64,000 nucleotides of DNA from Chitinophagales bacterium. Lineage in GTDB: Bacteria > Bacteroidota > Bacteroidia > Chitinophagales > JADIYW01. The DNA lies in assembly GCA_020636545.1 (NCBI GenBank), contig JACJXS010000014.1, forward strand, positions 62,001 to 126,000, written 5' to 3'. Below the pieces are notes generated by a model. That model had not been told where the DNA came from, ran no database searches, and saw only the letters and a program-made list of their open reading frames with translations. The position numbers and the translations under genes are program-made. Shown in pieces: positions 26,603 through 34,804 of this stretch (its first letter is position 1; each line of letters opens with the position of its first letter).

Positions 26603-28189
26603 ATGAACAAGCGAGAACAACAATGCCACCGTGCAGCAACAGAAGTATTTGACATTGCTATTATTGGTGGTGGAATTACTGGTGCAGGCATTGCTTTGAC
26701 TGCTGCAAATAATGGTTGGAAAACAATTATCATTGACAAAAATGATTTTGCATCAGGCACAAGTTCTCGCTCCGCAAAAATGGTACATGGTGGACTTAGA
26801 TACCTAGAGCAATTTCAAATCGGGTTAGTTAAAGAAGCCTTGCACGAAAGGGAACATTTACTAAAAATATATCCGCATTTAGTAAAACCACAGCCATTTT
26901 TTATGCCTATCTACAAATCCAAATTTTCTAAATTAAAATTGGGTATTGGTTTGACTTTATATGATAAATTAAGTGGCAAAAAAAGCAAATCACCGAAACA
27001 CAAAAGTTTAAATACTTCCACCATTCAACAGCGTTTTCCTCAATTGAAAACAGATAAAATGGTGGGTGGTTTCATTTATTTTGATGCTAAAACAAATGAT
27101 GCTCGATTAACAAATGAAGTTATTCAAAATGCAGAAGATTTGGGAGCAGTCGCTTTAAATTATGCAGATTGTCTTCATTTTGAAAAAAATAACAACCTAA
27201 CTCATTCAATTATTTGTAAAGACAATTTATCCAATAAACAATTTTCAATTCAAGCAAAATTATTCATTATTGCAACTGGTATTTGGACAGACGATACACT
27301 CAAAAAATACAACGCAGATGATGTAAAAAAATATATGGCTCCTAGCAAAGGAATTCATTTAGTCGTTTCTGCAAATCACTTACCAAAAGATTGTGTTATG
27401 ATATTACCAACTTCTAATGGTGATGGACGATTTTTATGGTGTATGCCTTGGGAAGATAATTTGAATATTATTGGTACTACAGATACTGATTATAAAGGTA
27501 ATATTGAAGAAATACAAGTTGAACAGAATGAAATTAATTATATTTTAGATAGTGTTAATGCACAACTTAGAAATAGTAAACTTACTGAAAATGATATTTT
27601 GAGTGTATTTGCAGGTATTCGACCATTACTAAATGATGATGATGAAGATAAAAAAAGCAACAAACGTTCTCGTGATTATAAAATTTGGTGGAATAATGAA
27701 AACACACTTACCATTTCGGGAGGAAAATTTACTTCTTTTCTTTCCATGGCTGAACATTGTTTGGATACAGTAAAAGAAAAACTAGATTATTCATCAAATC
27801 AAATTCAAGAAAACATTGATATTTTAATTGCTGAAAAATGGCAACCTTTACTTAATAAATATGAAGGAAAATATGGCGATAATAATGCTAAGAGAATTAT
27901 TTCAATTGTCCAAGATTTTAATGATATTACTCTAAGCAATCAAGATGAAAAATATCCATATTCTGATGTTGAATTTATCTTCTTCATTCGTTTTCAAAAT
28001 GCCTTAAAAATAGACGACCTACTAACAAGGAGAACTTTAGTTACTTATCAAATGAAAAATTTTGATGCTGAATATGTATCCAAGATTGCTACAATTATGG
28101 CTAAAGAATTAGATTGGAACGATACGCAGAAACTTAATGAAATCAATGATTATAAAAATGCTTGGCAATTAATGCACAGTTGGCATTAA
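26603..28189 (+). CDS. glpD: FAD-dependent glycerol-3-phosphate dehydrogenase
   Basis: 528 residues. It oxidises glycerol-3-phosphate to DHAP and passes electrons to quinone. The N-terminal Rossmann motif IAIIGGGITGAGIALTAA (about 18-36) binds FAD. The GTSSRSAKMVHGGLRYLEQF segment is a GlpD signature, and GRFLWCMPWEDNLNIIGTTDTDY lines the active site. A C-terminal DAO_C domain follows. It is in an operon with the AGPS-like gene (3-base gap), which would use DHAP-derived lipid precursors. It ends one base before the convergent gene at 28191. Confidence 0.93.
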   Translation: MNKREQQCHRAATEVFDIAIIGGGITGAGIALTAANNGWKTIIIDKNDFASGTSSRSAKMVHGGLRYLEQFQIGLVKEALHEREHLLKIYPHLVKPQPFFMPIYKSKFSKLKLGIGLTLYDKLSGKKSKSPKHKSLNTSTIQQRFPQLKTDKMVGGFIYFDAKTNDARLTNEVIQNAEDLGAVALNYADCLHFEKNNNLTHSIICKDNLSNKQFSIQAKLFIIATGIWTDDTLKKYNADDVKKYMAPSKGIHLVVSANHLPKDCVMILPTSNGDGRFLWCMPWEDNLNIIGTTDTDYKGNIEEIQVEQNEINYILDSVNAQLRNSKLTENDILSVFAGIRPLLNDDDEDKKSNKRSRDYKIWWNNENTLTISGGKFTSFLSMAEHCLDTVKEKLDYSSNQIQENIDILIAEKWQPLLNKYEGKYGDNNAKRIISIVQDFNDITLSNQDEKYPYSDVEFIFFIRFQNALKIDDLLTRRTLVTYQMKNFDAEYVSKIATIMAKELDWNDTQKLNEINDYKNAWQLMHSWH

Positions 28190-28190
28190 G

Positions 28191-28823
28191 CTATTTATTT
28201 TTCTTCTTTTTATCTTTAATACTTTTTACAAATTTAGCCCAAGCAAAAGGGTCAGTTAAAGAAATACCTGGTCTCTGATTTCCAAATCTATTGTAATAAT
28301 AATTAGCTTGTTCACGAGCATAGTAATTATAATTTTCTGCTCCATCGTATTTCATATTTTTGTCAAAATTATCATTCAATATAGAATTTGCAATCGTTTG
28401 TTGAGCTAATTCTGTTAAATCATTTGGAATATCTAAATTTAATACTGCTTGTCTTAGTTGATTAGGTTCTGGTAAGGGTCGAATGGTTACACCTTTCAGT
28501 TCATAGGCTTCTCGCTCTAATAATAAATCTTTAGAATAACTTGTTCCATCAATATCAAAAGGAATAATTACGGTATAAGTTTTATAGCCAATAGATTTGA
28601 TTAAAATAGTATCTCCTTTAGCAACTACAAAATTATAAAAACCATCTGGATTCGTAATAGTTCCTTTATTTTGTTGTTTTATATAAATTGCGGCATAAGG
28701 AATTCCTGCTAGACTTTCATTATCTTTCACATAGCCCGAAAACTGAACCAATTCCTTAGACGATACAAACAAAGTAATACATGCAAAAATAAGAACCAAT
28801 ATAGATTTAAAAGTATTTGTCAT
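28191..28823 (-). CDS. Secreted protein with carboxypeptidase-D regulatory-like domain
   Basis: 210 residues from the chosen start. A signal peptide (about 1-22) is followed by a CarboxypepD_reg-like beta-sandwich (about 24-115) with GYVKDNESLAGIPYAAIYI, GTITNPDGFYNF and IKSIGYKTY, the pattern that precedes many TonB-dependent receptors. The remaining 95 residues are polar, tyrosine-rich and end in a lysine run, without a barrel. An upstream ATG at 28841 exists, but a -7 promoter box at 28829-28836 lies between the two starts, so the ATG at 28823 is preferred. The role is unknown. Confidence 0.78.
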   Translation of the reverse strand: MTNTFKSILVLIFACITLFVSSKELVQFSGYVKDNESLAGIPYAAIYIKQQNKGTITNPDGFYNFVVAKGDTILIKSIGYKTYTVIIPFDIDGTSYSKDLLLEREAYELKGVTIRPLPEPNQLRQAVLNLDIPNDLTELAQQTIANSILNDNFDKNMKYDGAENYNYYAREQANYYYNRFGNQRPGISLTDPFAWAKFVKSIKDKKKKNK

Positions 28824-28828
28824 TAATA

Positions 28829-28836
28829 CAAATATA
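28829..28836 (-). promoter_or_regulatory. -7 promoter box deciding the start of the 28191-28823 gene
   Basis: The minus strand reads TATATTTG, 5 bases before the ATG at 28823. If used, the mRNA begins at or next to the start codon and the longer reading frame from 28841 cannot be translated from it. Confidence 0.5.
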
Positions 28837-28975
28837 CACATAAATATATCAACATATTAAAATACTTGACTGCTTAACAATTGATAACATGATAAAAAAG
28901 GTTAGTATTGGGTGATTAGTTACATAATAACATTGGTAAATAGCAACAATACTTTTTAATGAAATAAGAAATTGC

Positions 28976-29007
28976 TTTGTATAATATTCTAAAAAGTTTT
29001 ACATTTA
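28976..29007 (+). promoter_or_regulatory. Predicted promoter of the penicillin-acylase-family gene
   Basis: TTTG (28976-28979), 20 bases, then TACATTTA (29000-29007), one mismatch from TAnnTTTG. The start codon follows 15 bases later. Confidence 0.5.
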
Positions 29008-29022
29008 TGCAAGTACTTTTTT

Positions 29023-31449
29023 ATGCATAAAATTATTTTAGCGAGTATATTATCAATCCTTACAATAGTATTGATATATTTCCTCAACAAATCAATGGGT
29101 TCTACACCTCCAATAGGAAAATTTTTATCTCCAACACATGGTTTTTGGCAAAATACCAATGTAGATGACCGAGTAAATTATTCTTATGAAATTGATTGTC
29201 CAAGTGGCAACAAAGCAACTGTGGTTATTGATAGCATTAAAATTCCACATATTTTCGCAGACAATGAAGTCGATTTATATTATGCACAAGGATTTGTTCA
29301 GGCTCAACTGCGACTTTGGCAAATGGAATTTCAAACGCTTTATGCTTCAGGAAGATTATCTGAAATAGTTGGAGATAAAGCATTAGAATTAGATAGATTC
29401 AACCGAAGAATTGGAATGGCTCGAGCTGCTAAAATTAGCGTCGAAGAAATGTCGAAAGATGAACAAACCAAAAAAATTGCTAGTGCATTTAGTGATGGTG
29501 TAAATGCTTATATTGAAAGTCTAAAATATAAAGATTTGCCGATTGAGTATAAATTATTGGGCTATCAGCCAGAAGAATGGTCTCCATATAAATCAGCTTT
29601 ATTGATGAAATATATGGCTTTTGATTTAACTTATAGAAATTTAGATGTCGAATATTCTAATGCATTAAAATTATTTGGCGAAGAGAATTTTAAAACTTTG
29701 TATCCTGACTTTCCTATGCCTGAAGATCCAATTATTCCTGTTGGAACAAAATGGAATTTTAAAAACATAGATTCATTTGGAACAAAAACAGTTGCAAACT
29801 CTGAAGCACTTAGAGCTGATTTATACCAAAACCCAATGTCGAAATATATGCCTAATAAATTCTTAGGCAGTAATAACTGGGCAGTTTCTGGCTCTAAAAC
29901 AAGTAGCGGCAAACCTATACTTTGCAATGACCCACATTTAGGTTTAAACTTGCCTTCAATTTGGATAGCTATGCAATTAAACAGCAAAAACATGAATGTT
30001 ATGGGTGTAACCATTCCCGGCGCACCAGGAATTGTAATCGGCTTTAATGACAGCATTAGTTGGGGTGTTACCAATGCTTCACGAGATGTTATCAATACCT
30101 ATTCCGTAGAATATAAAGACAATCATAAAAAAGCATATAAAATAGGCAATCAATATGTAGATTTCACTTATCAAGTGGATACCATCAAAATAAAAGGTCA
30201 AAAACCTTTTATTGATTCTGTAAGAATTACGGTTGCTGGTTCTATAGTCTATGATGAAAATTTTGGAGAGCAAAACGACCGTAAACATTTAGCAGTTTAT
30301 TGGCGAGCTATTGAGCCATCAAATGAATTAATGACTTTTTATAAATTAAATCATGCAAAAGGACATCAAGACTATTTAGAAGCTTTAAATACTTTTGGTT
30401 GCCCTGGGCAAAACTTTGTTTATGCTGATGTCAATAATAATATCGCTATCAAACAACAAGGACATTTTATGATGAGAACATCTGCTGAAGATGGAAGATT
30501 TATTGAACCTTTAGCAAATATTAATCTCAATAAATTAAAATCATCAATACCAAATAACCAAAATCCATATATTCTAAATCCTTCAAGAGGTTTTGTTTCG
30601 AGTGCCAACCAAAAACCTGTTGATGGAAACTATCCTTATTCAACTGGAGGTGATTACGAAAATTATAGAAATCGTGTTATCAATACAGAACTTACAGCAA
30701 TGAGGAATATCAAACCAAAAGATATGATGGCTTTACAAGGTAACAACTTGAGTTTGTTAGCAAAAGAAATACTACCAACATTATTAGCAAATTTAGATAC
30801 GATTAAATTTAAAGATTCAACTTCATTAGCCATTTTAAAAACTTTCTCTAAATGGAATTATTTTGCAAACTATAGTTATTCGGGACCAAGTTATTTTTAC
30901 AAATGGTTTGAAACAATAGAGCGTCTAACTTGGGATGAATTTAAAAGTGAAAAATACAGTATGATTCAACCAGAAAACTATGTATTATCAAATCTTATTG
31001 CAACTCGACCAAATTATGAATTGTTTGATATTGAAGCAACCACAAAAACCGAAAATGCAAAAGATATAATCAATTTAGCATTTGAAGAAACCACAAAATA
31101 CTTTAAAGAATTTTATGAACAAAATAAAACTACAAGATGGCAAATCTATAAAAATACATCTGTAACACATTTAGCTAAAATAAAGGCTTTTAGTATAACA
31201 GAAATTCCAATTGGTGGTTATAGTAATATTGTCAATGCTACAGCAAAAGATGCTGGTGCGTCGTGGCGTATGATAGTAGATTTTGCTGGTGGGAAACCTA
31301 CTGCTTATGGCATTTATCCAGGTGGACAAAGTGGCTCACCTGCAAGTAAGTTTTATAACAATATGGTTCCACTTTGGGCAAATAATGAATATTATCCATT
31401 GAGTTTTTATCTTTCAAAATCTGATGCATTAAACAGCTTAAAAAAATAA
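29023..31449 (+). CDS. Penicillin acylase (S45) family Ntn-hydrolase
   Basis: 808 residues, the standard length. An N-terminal hydrophobic segment (about 3-22) exports or anchors it. The precursor is expected to cut itself before Ser283 in LGSNNWAVSGSKT, freeing this serine as the N-terminal nucleophile of the beta subunit. The conserved ILCNDPHLGL segment follows, and alpha-subunit residues precede it (YAQGFVQAQLRLWQMEF). Family members hydrolyse amide bonds in N-acyl compounds such as penicillins or acyl-homoserine lactones; the natural substrate here is unknown. A small membrane-protein gene follows after 3 bases. Confidence 0.92.
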   Translation: MHKIILASILSILTIVLIYFLNKSMGSTPPIGKFLSPTHGFWQNTNVDDRVNYSYEIDCPSGNKATVVIDSIKIPHIFADNEVDLYYAQGFVQAQLRLWQMEFQTLYASGRLSEIVGDKALELDRFNRRIGMARAAKISVEEMSKDEQTKKIASAFSDGVNAYIESLKYKDLPIEYKLLGYQPEEWSPYKSALLMKYMAFDLTYRNLDVEYSNALKLFGEENFKTLYPDFPMPEDPIIPVGTKWNFKNIDSFGTKTVANSEALRADLYQNPMSKYMPNKFLGSNNWAVSGSKTSSGKPILCNDPHLGLNLPSIWIAMQLNSKNMNVMGVTIPGAPGIVIGFNDSISWGVTNASRDVINTYSVEYKDNHKKAYKIGNQYVDFTYQVDTIKIKGQKPFIDSVRITVAGSIVYDENFGEQNDRKHLAVYWRAIEPSNELMTFYKLNHAKGHQDYLEALNTFGCPGQNFVYADVNNNIAIKQQGHFMMRTSAEDGRFIEPLANINLNKLKSSIPNNQNPYILNPSRGFVSSANQKPVDGNYPYSTGGDYENYRNRVINTELTAMRNIKPKDMMALQGNNLSLLAKEILPTLLANLDTIKFKDSTSLAILKTFSKWNYFANYSYSGPSYFYKWFETIERLTWDEFKSEKYSMIQPENYVLSNLIATRPNYELFDIEATTKTENAKDIINLAFEETTKYFKEFYEQNKTTRWQIYKNTSVTHLAKIKAFSITEIPIGGYSNIVNATAKDAGASWRMIVDFAGGKPTAYGIYPGGQSGSPASKFYNNMVPLWANNEYYPLSFYLSKSDALNSLKK

Positions 31450-31452
31450 ATT

Positions 31453-31872
31453 ATGTCTATTGTAAAAATTATCGTTATCGCAATTTTGAGCTTTTTATTG
31501 AGCTTTATACTTCCTTGGTATGGTTTTGCAATTGTAGCTTTTATCGTAGGATTTTTCTTAGCAAAATATGAAGGCAATAGCTTTTTTGCTGGCTTTATTG
31601 GCGTTGGTTTATTTTGGTTGCTCTATATTATTTTCTTAGATACAAAAAATGGCAATCAATTATCAGGCGAAGTCGCACAAATATTTTCAGATAGTTTAGA
31701 TACAGAAATTTCAAGTGCCCTATTAATTGCATCGGCTTCGATTTTAGCAGGAATTATTGGTGGTTTAGCTGCTTGGGCTGGAAGTTTATTTGCACAAACA
31801 AATAATATCGGAAGGCAACACAGTAAGTTTAGTCAAAGAACTTCTAATAAAAGATTTAAGCTAAATATCTAA
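31453..31872 (+). CDS. Small integral membrane protein, unknown function
   Basis: 139 residues with four predicted membrane segments (about 3-20, 22-38, 45-65 and 87-112). The helices are glycine- and alanine-rich, with FVVGFFLAKYEGNSFFAGFIGVG-like spacing in the middle. The C-terminus is basic and polar (about 115-139). It starts 3 bases after the acylase stop codon, so the two are co-transcribed. I recognise no named family. A membrane partner of the acylase is possible but only from position. Confidence 0.7.
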   Translation: MSIVKIIVIAILSFLLSFILPWYGFAIVAFIVGFFLAKYEGNSFFAGFIGVGLFWLLYIIFLDTKNGNQLSGEVAQIFSDSLDTEISSALLIASASILAGIIGGLAAWAGSLFAQTNNIGRQHSKFSQRTSNKRFKLNI

Positions 31873-31962
31873 GTTTTTAAAAAAAAAACACTTAATTTTA
31901 ATAAACACCAATTCTATCTTCAAAAGAATAACTAATTCTCTTATTAAAAAAATACATACTCA

Positions 31963-32871
31963 ATGAGCAAAAAAAAGAAAGTACGCTTTATTGTCAATCC
32001 AAAATCTGGTGGCACCTTTGGTGCAAAATTTAATAAAAGAATGGTAGAACGCAACCTTGATTTAGAACAATTTGATTATGATATTTTCTATACCAAATTT
32101 GCTGGACATGCTATTAAAATTGCTCAACAATCCTTAATTGAAAAATATGATATTATTGCAGTTGTTGGTGGCGATGGCACTCAAAACGAAGTTGGTCAAG
32201 TATTATTAAACCAACCCATAATATTAGCGAGTATTCCTACTGGTTCTGGCAATGCTAATGCAAGAAAAATGCAAATTCCAATTGATGTTGAAAAAGCTAT
32301 TCAACTTATCAATACGGGCAAATCATTTAAAATTGATGCTTGTATTCTAAATGGACAACCTTTTTTTATGACTGCTGGAATTGGATACGATGCTAAAGTT
32401 GTTGAACAGTTTGATAAAATTCCATTTAGAGGTGTGGGTGCATATTTAAGTGGCGTTTTGAGTACAGCATTTACTTATGACTTAGCCAATTTTCATATTG
32501 AAATAGATGAACACCAAATCATCGATACGAAAGCTTTTACTGTTTTAATAACTTCAACAGGACAATTAGGATACAACGTTGAATTTAGCCACGAAAGTGT
32601 TATTAATGATGGCATTTTTGAAATTGCAATCATCAAAGATTTTAATCGTGCTAGAGTTCCTCAATTAATTTATGAAGCATTTTGGGGAGATATCGCACAA
32701 CAAGATTTTATTGAACGTTATCCAGTTACAAAATCTGTAAAAATCAGAACTAATAAAATTGAAAGCATTCAAATGGATGGAGATTATAAAGGAAAAACTA
32801 ACTATATAGAAGTAACTTGCAAAAAACAAGCTTTAAACTTCTTAGTAGCTTCTGATTTTTCATTAGCTTAA
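31963..32871 (+). CDS. Lipid kinase, DagK/YegS/BmrU family
   Basis: 302 residues. The DAGK catalytic domain begins FIVNPKSGG and contains the nucleotide-binding VVGGDGTQNEVGQVL (about 65-80) and IPTGSGNANARKM, both hallmarks of the family. A C-terminal beta-sandwich with the QMDGD motif near residue 268 completes the fold. Members phosphorylate diacylglycerol or related lipids using ATP. Its presence near glpD and the AGPS-like gene is consistent with a glycerolipid theme, but it is a separate transcription unit. Confidence 0.9.
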   Translation: MSKKKKVRFIVNPKSGGTFGAKFNKRMVERNLDLEQFDYDIFYTKFAGHAIKIAQQSLIEKYDIIAVVGGDGTQNEVGQVLLNQPIILASIPTGSGNANARKMQIPIDVEKAIQLINTGKSFKIDACILNGQPFFMTAGIGYDAKVVEQFDKIPFRGVGAYLSGVLSTAFTYDLANFHIEIDEHQIIDTKAFTVLITSTGQLGYNVEFSHESVINDGIFEIAIIKDFNRARVPQLIYEAFWGDIAQQDFIERYPVTKSVKIRTNKIESIQMDGDYKGKTNYIEVTCKKQALNFLVASDFSLA

Positions 32872-32884
32872 AAAATAAATTATT

Positions 32885-33232
32885 ATGAGTAAGCAACAAC
32901 AAAATTGGAAAGATAGACTAGGCACTGTTTATTCTACAAATCCTGATTTTAATTATCAAACTGATGACGATGATGAAGTAGAAACTTTGCCTAATGAAAA
33001 ACAAATATTACATATCCAAAAAGATAATAAATTACGTAAAGGAAAAATTGTAACTATTGTTTCAAACTTTATTGGAAAGACGGAAGATTTAGAAACACTT
33101 GCCAAACTATTAAAGACAAAGTGTGGTGTTGGTGGTTCTTCAAAAGATGGCGAAATTATTATTCAGGGAGATTTAAGAACCAAGATAAAAGAGATACTAG
33201 AAAAAGAAAGTTTTAAAACTAAGTTGCGTTAA
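32885..33232 (+). CDS. eIF1/SUI1-family translation factor (YciH type)
   Basis: 115 residues. The SUI1 fold occupies about 45-112, with KGKIVTIVSNFIGK, LKTKCGVGGSSKDGEIIIQGD and a conserved C-terminal KIKEIL. The N-terminal 40 residues are acidic and probably disordered. E. coli YciH can influence start-site selection in vitro, resembling eIF1, though its biological role in bacteria is poorly defined. The gene follows the lipid kinase by 13 bases. Its presence fits a phylum that uses Shine-Dalgarno sites sparingly, which is an inference. Confidence 0.9.
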   Translation: MSKQQQNWKDRLGTVYSTNPDFNYQTDDDDEVETLPNEKQILHIQKDNKLRKGKIVTIVSNFIGKTEDLETLAKLLKTKCGVGGSSKDGEIIIQGDLRTKIKEILEKESFKTKLR

Positions 33233-33241
33233 AAACTTAAA

Positions 33242-34804
33242 CTACTCCACTTTCATAAAGTAATTATTCATATATCTAAAGTGTATAAAATCATCAATCG
33301 TAATTTTAAAATTATCGTGTTGCATTTGAGCTTTATTCATGGCTTCTTGAATAGCGGCTTTATAAGGCGAATTATTTTTGATATAACAAAATAGATTATA
33401 TCGACCTTTATCTGTATTAAACTTATTGATTAAAGTATAGGTCGTATCCTGTTTTTTGATAATATTATACATAATTCCAATATTTGTAATATCCTTTGAC
33501 AGCATTTCTTCATTTCTGAAATAGCCTGAAAGTATCAACAAGTCTGCATCCATTTTATTAAAATAAGCTTCATCTAAATGATGCATAGACAATTGAACAT
33601 CTGCCAAACCATAAGGATCATAACATTTTTTATTGGCAAGATAGGGTATTACACCAGCATCACCAATTGCAACTTTTATTTCAGGATTATTCAATTTTGC
33701 TAATTGATTGCCTATGGTAAAATGTGTTTTTTGCATATAGGCTGTAAACAACATATTATCCTTAATTCTACCAAATTGTATAGGCATTCTATCAAAAAGT
33801 CCTTTATAAAAAATTGCTCCAAGAAAAATAAACATAGCTATCATTACTCGTTTTCTTTCTTTAGATGATAAATGATTGACAATTACAATCAGTCCAAAAA
33901 TTATAGCAGGATAAAACAACTGAAAAGCAAAACGATTTGCATAGTTCATCAATAGTGCAGTTGTTCCATAAAACACAAAATAAAGAAAAAACACAATAAT
34001 AAAAAATGATTTTGCTAAGGTGTTTTTCCTAACCAAATACCAAACAAATCCACCCAATAATAAATATTGCCAAGCCGTAATTGTATTGAAAATCAAGCCT
34101 AACCAACCCAAATTATTCCCAACAGATTTATGATAAAATGAAAGTGGCAATGGTAACCCAAAATACCAAAAACGCCATAAAAAATAAATACCACCTATTG
34201 ATGCAAAAAAGAACAAAGACGACCAATGTATTTTTTGTTTTTTAATCCAAATAATGTAACTAAAAATAAACAATGAAAACACCGCACCTTCTGGTCGAGT
34301 AAGTGGTAAAAGCAATGCAAACAACCATAATTTTGTTTGTGCTTTTGAACCTAAATCTTCTTTATACAAAATTCCAAATACTTCTAATAATAAGTAAAAC
34401 CAAAAAATAGTTTCTAATCCAGCATAGATATGCACATGTGTCTGCCAATTAGCTGTTAAAGCTAAGATTACCAACAAGGCATAGAATTTATTATTCGTCA
34501 ATAAATAAATACGTCTAATAATCAATAAGAAAAATATGAAAGTAATAATTTTAAAAACGAACTGTGGTTGTACATTCAACAATGGAGGAATCACAGACAG
34601 CATCATATATGTAAAACTAGTATAAGCTTCTATCCTATCGCTATCAGGATTCCAATTCCAAAAACTATATTTTACTAAATTATAACCATATCTAAAACAA
34701 ATAAAAGAATCATCAACAGTAGTTTGTACAAATAAAACAATACCACAAAGAATTGAAATTCCAATCAATATCTTAAGCCACAATTGATAATTTTTAATTT
34801 CCAT
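33242..34804 (-). CDS. GT-C-like polytopic membrane glycosyltransferase candidate
   Basis: 520 residues with about ten to twelve hydrophobic helices in the first 340, then a soluble C-terminal region of about 180 residues. After the first helix, the loop TTVDDSFICFRYGYNLVKY (Asp31-Asp32) carries the acidic pair of GT-C transferases, and NWNPDSDRIEAYTSFTYMML matches the W-N-P...E-Y-T pattern seen in AftB-like arabinofuranosyltransferase relatives. It probably moves a sugar from a polyprenyl phosphate donor in the periplasm. The start codon lies within the end of the upstream gene (11-base overlap). Confidence 0.65.
   Translation of the reverse strand: MEIKNYQLWLKILIGISILCGIVLFVQTTVDDSFICFRYGYNLVKYSFWNWNPDSDRIEAYTSFTYMMLSVIPPLLNVQPQFVFKIITFIFFLLIIRRIYLLTNNKFYALLVILALTANWQTHVHIYAGLETIFWFYLLLEVFGILYKEDLGSKAQTKLWLFALLLPLTRPEGAVFSLFIFSYIIWIKKQKIHWSSLFFFASIGGIYFLWRFWYFGLPLPLSFYHKSVGNNLGWLGLIFNTITAWQYLLLGGFVWYLVRKNTLAKSFFIIVFFLYFVFYGTTALLMNYANRFAFQLFYPAIIFGLIVIVNHLSSKERKRVMIAMFIFLGAIFYKGLFDRMPIQFGRIKDNMLFTAYMQKTHFTIGNQLAKLNNPEIKVAIGDAGVIPYLANKKCYDPYGLADVQLSMHHLDEAYFNKMDADLLILSGYFRNEEMLSKDITNIGIMYNIIKKQDTTYTLINKFNTDKGRYNLFCYIKNNSPYKAAIQEAMNKAQMQHDNFKITIDDFIHFRYMNNYFMKVE

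Noticed and set aside
24944..28189. AGPS-like/GlpD pair considered as glycolate or D-lactate oxidase operon
   Set aside because: No Fe-S partner subunit, and the His triplet and neighbouring G3P dehydrogenase fit the glycerolipid reading better, though it is not proven.
29631..30095. 154-codon minus-strand frame inside the penicillin acylase gene
   Set aside because: Antisense to the catalytic-core region of a complete gene, no signal or domain.
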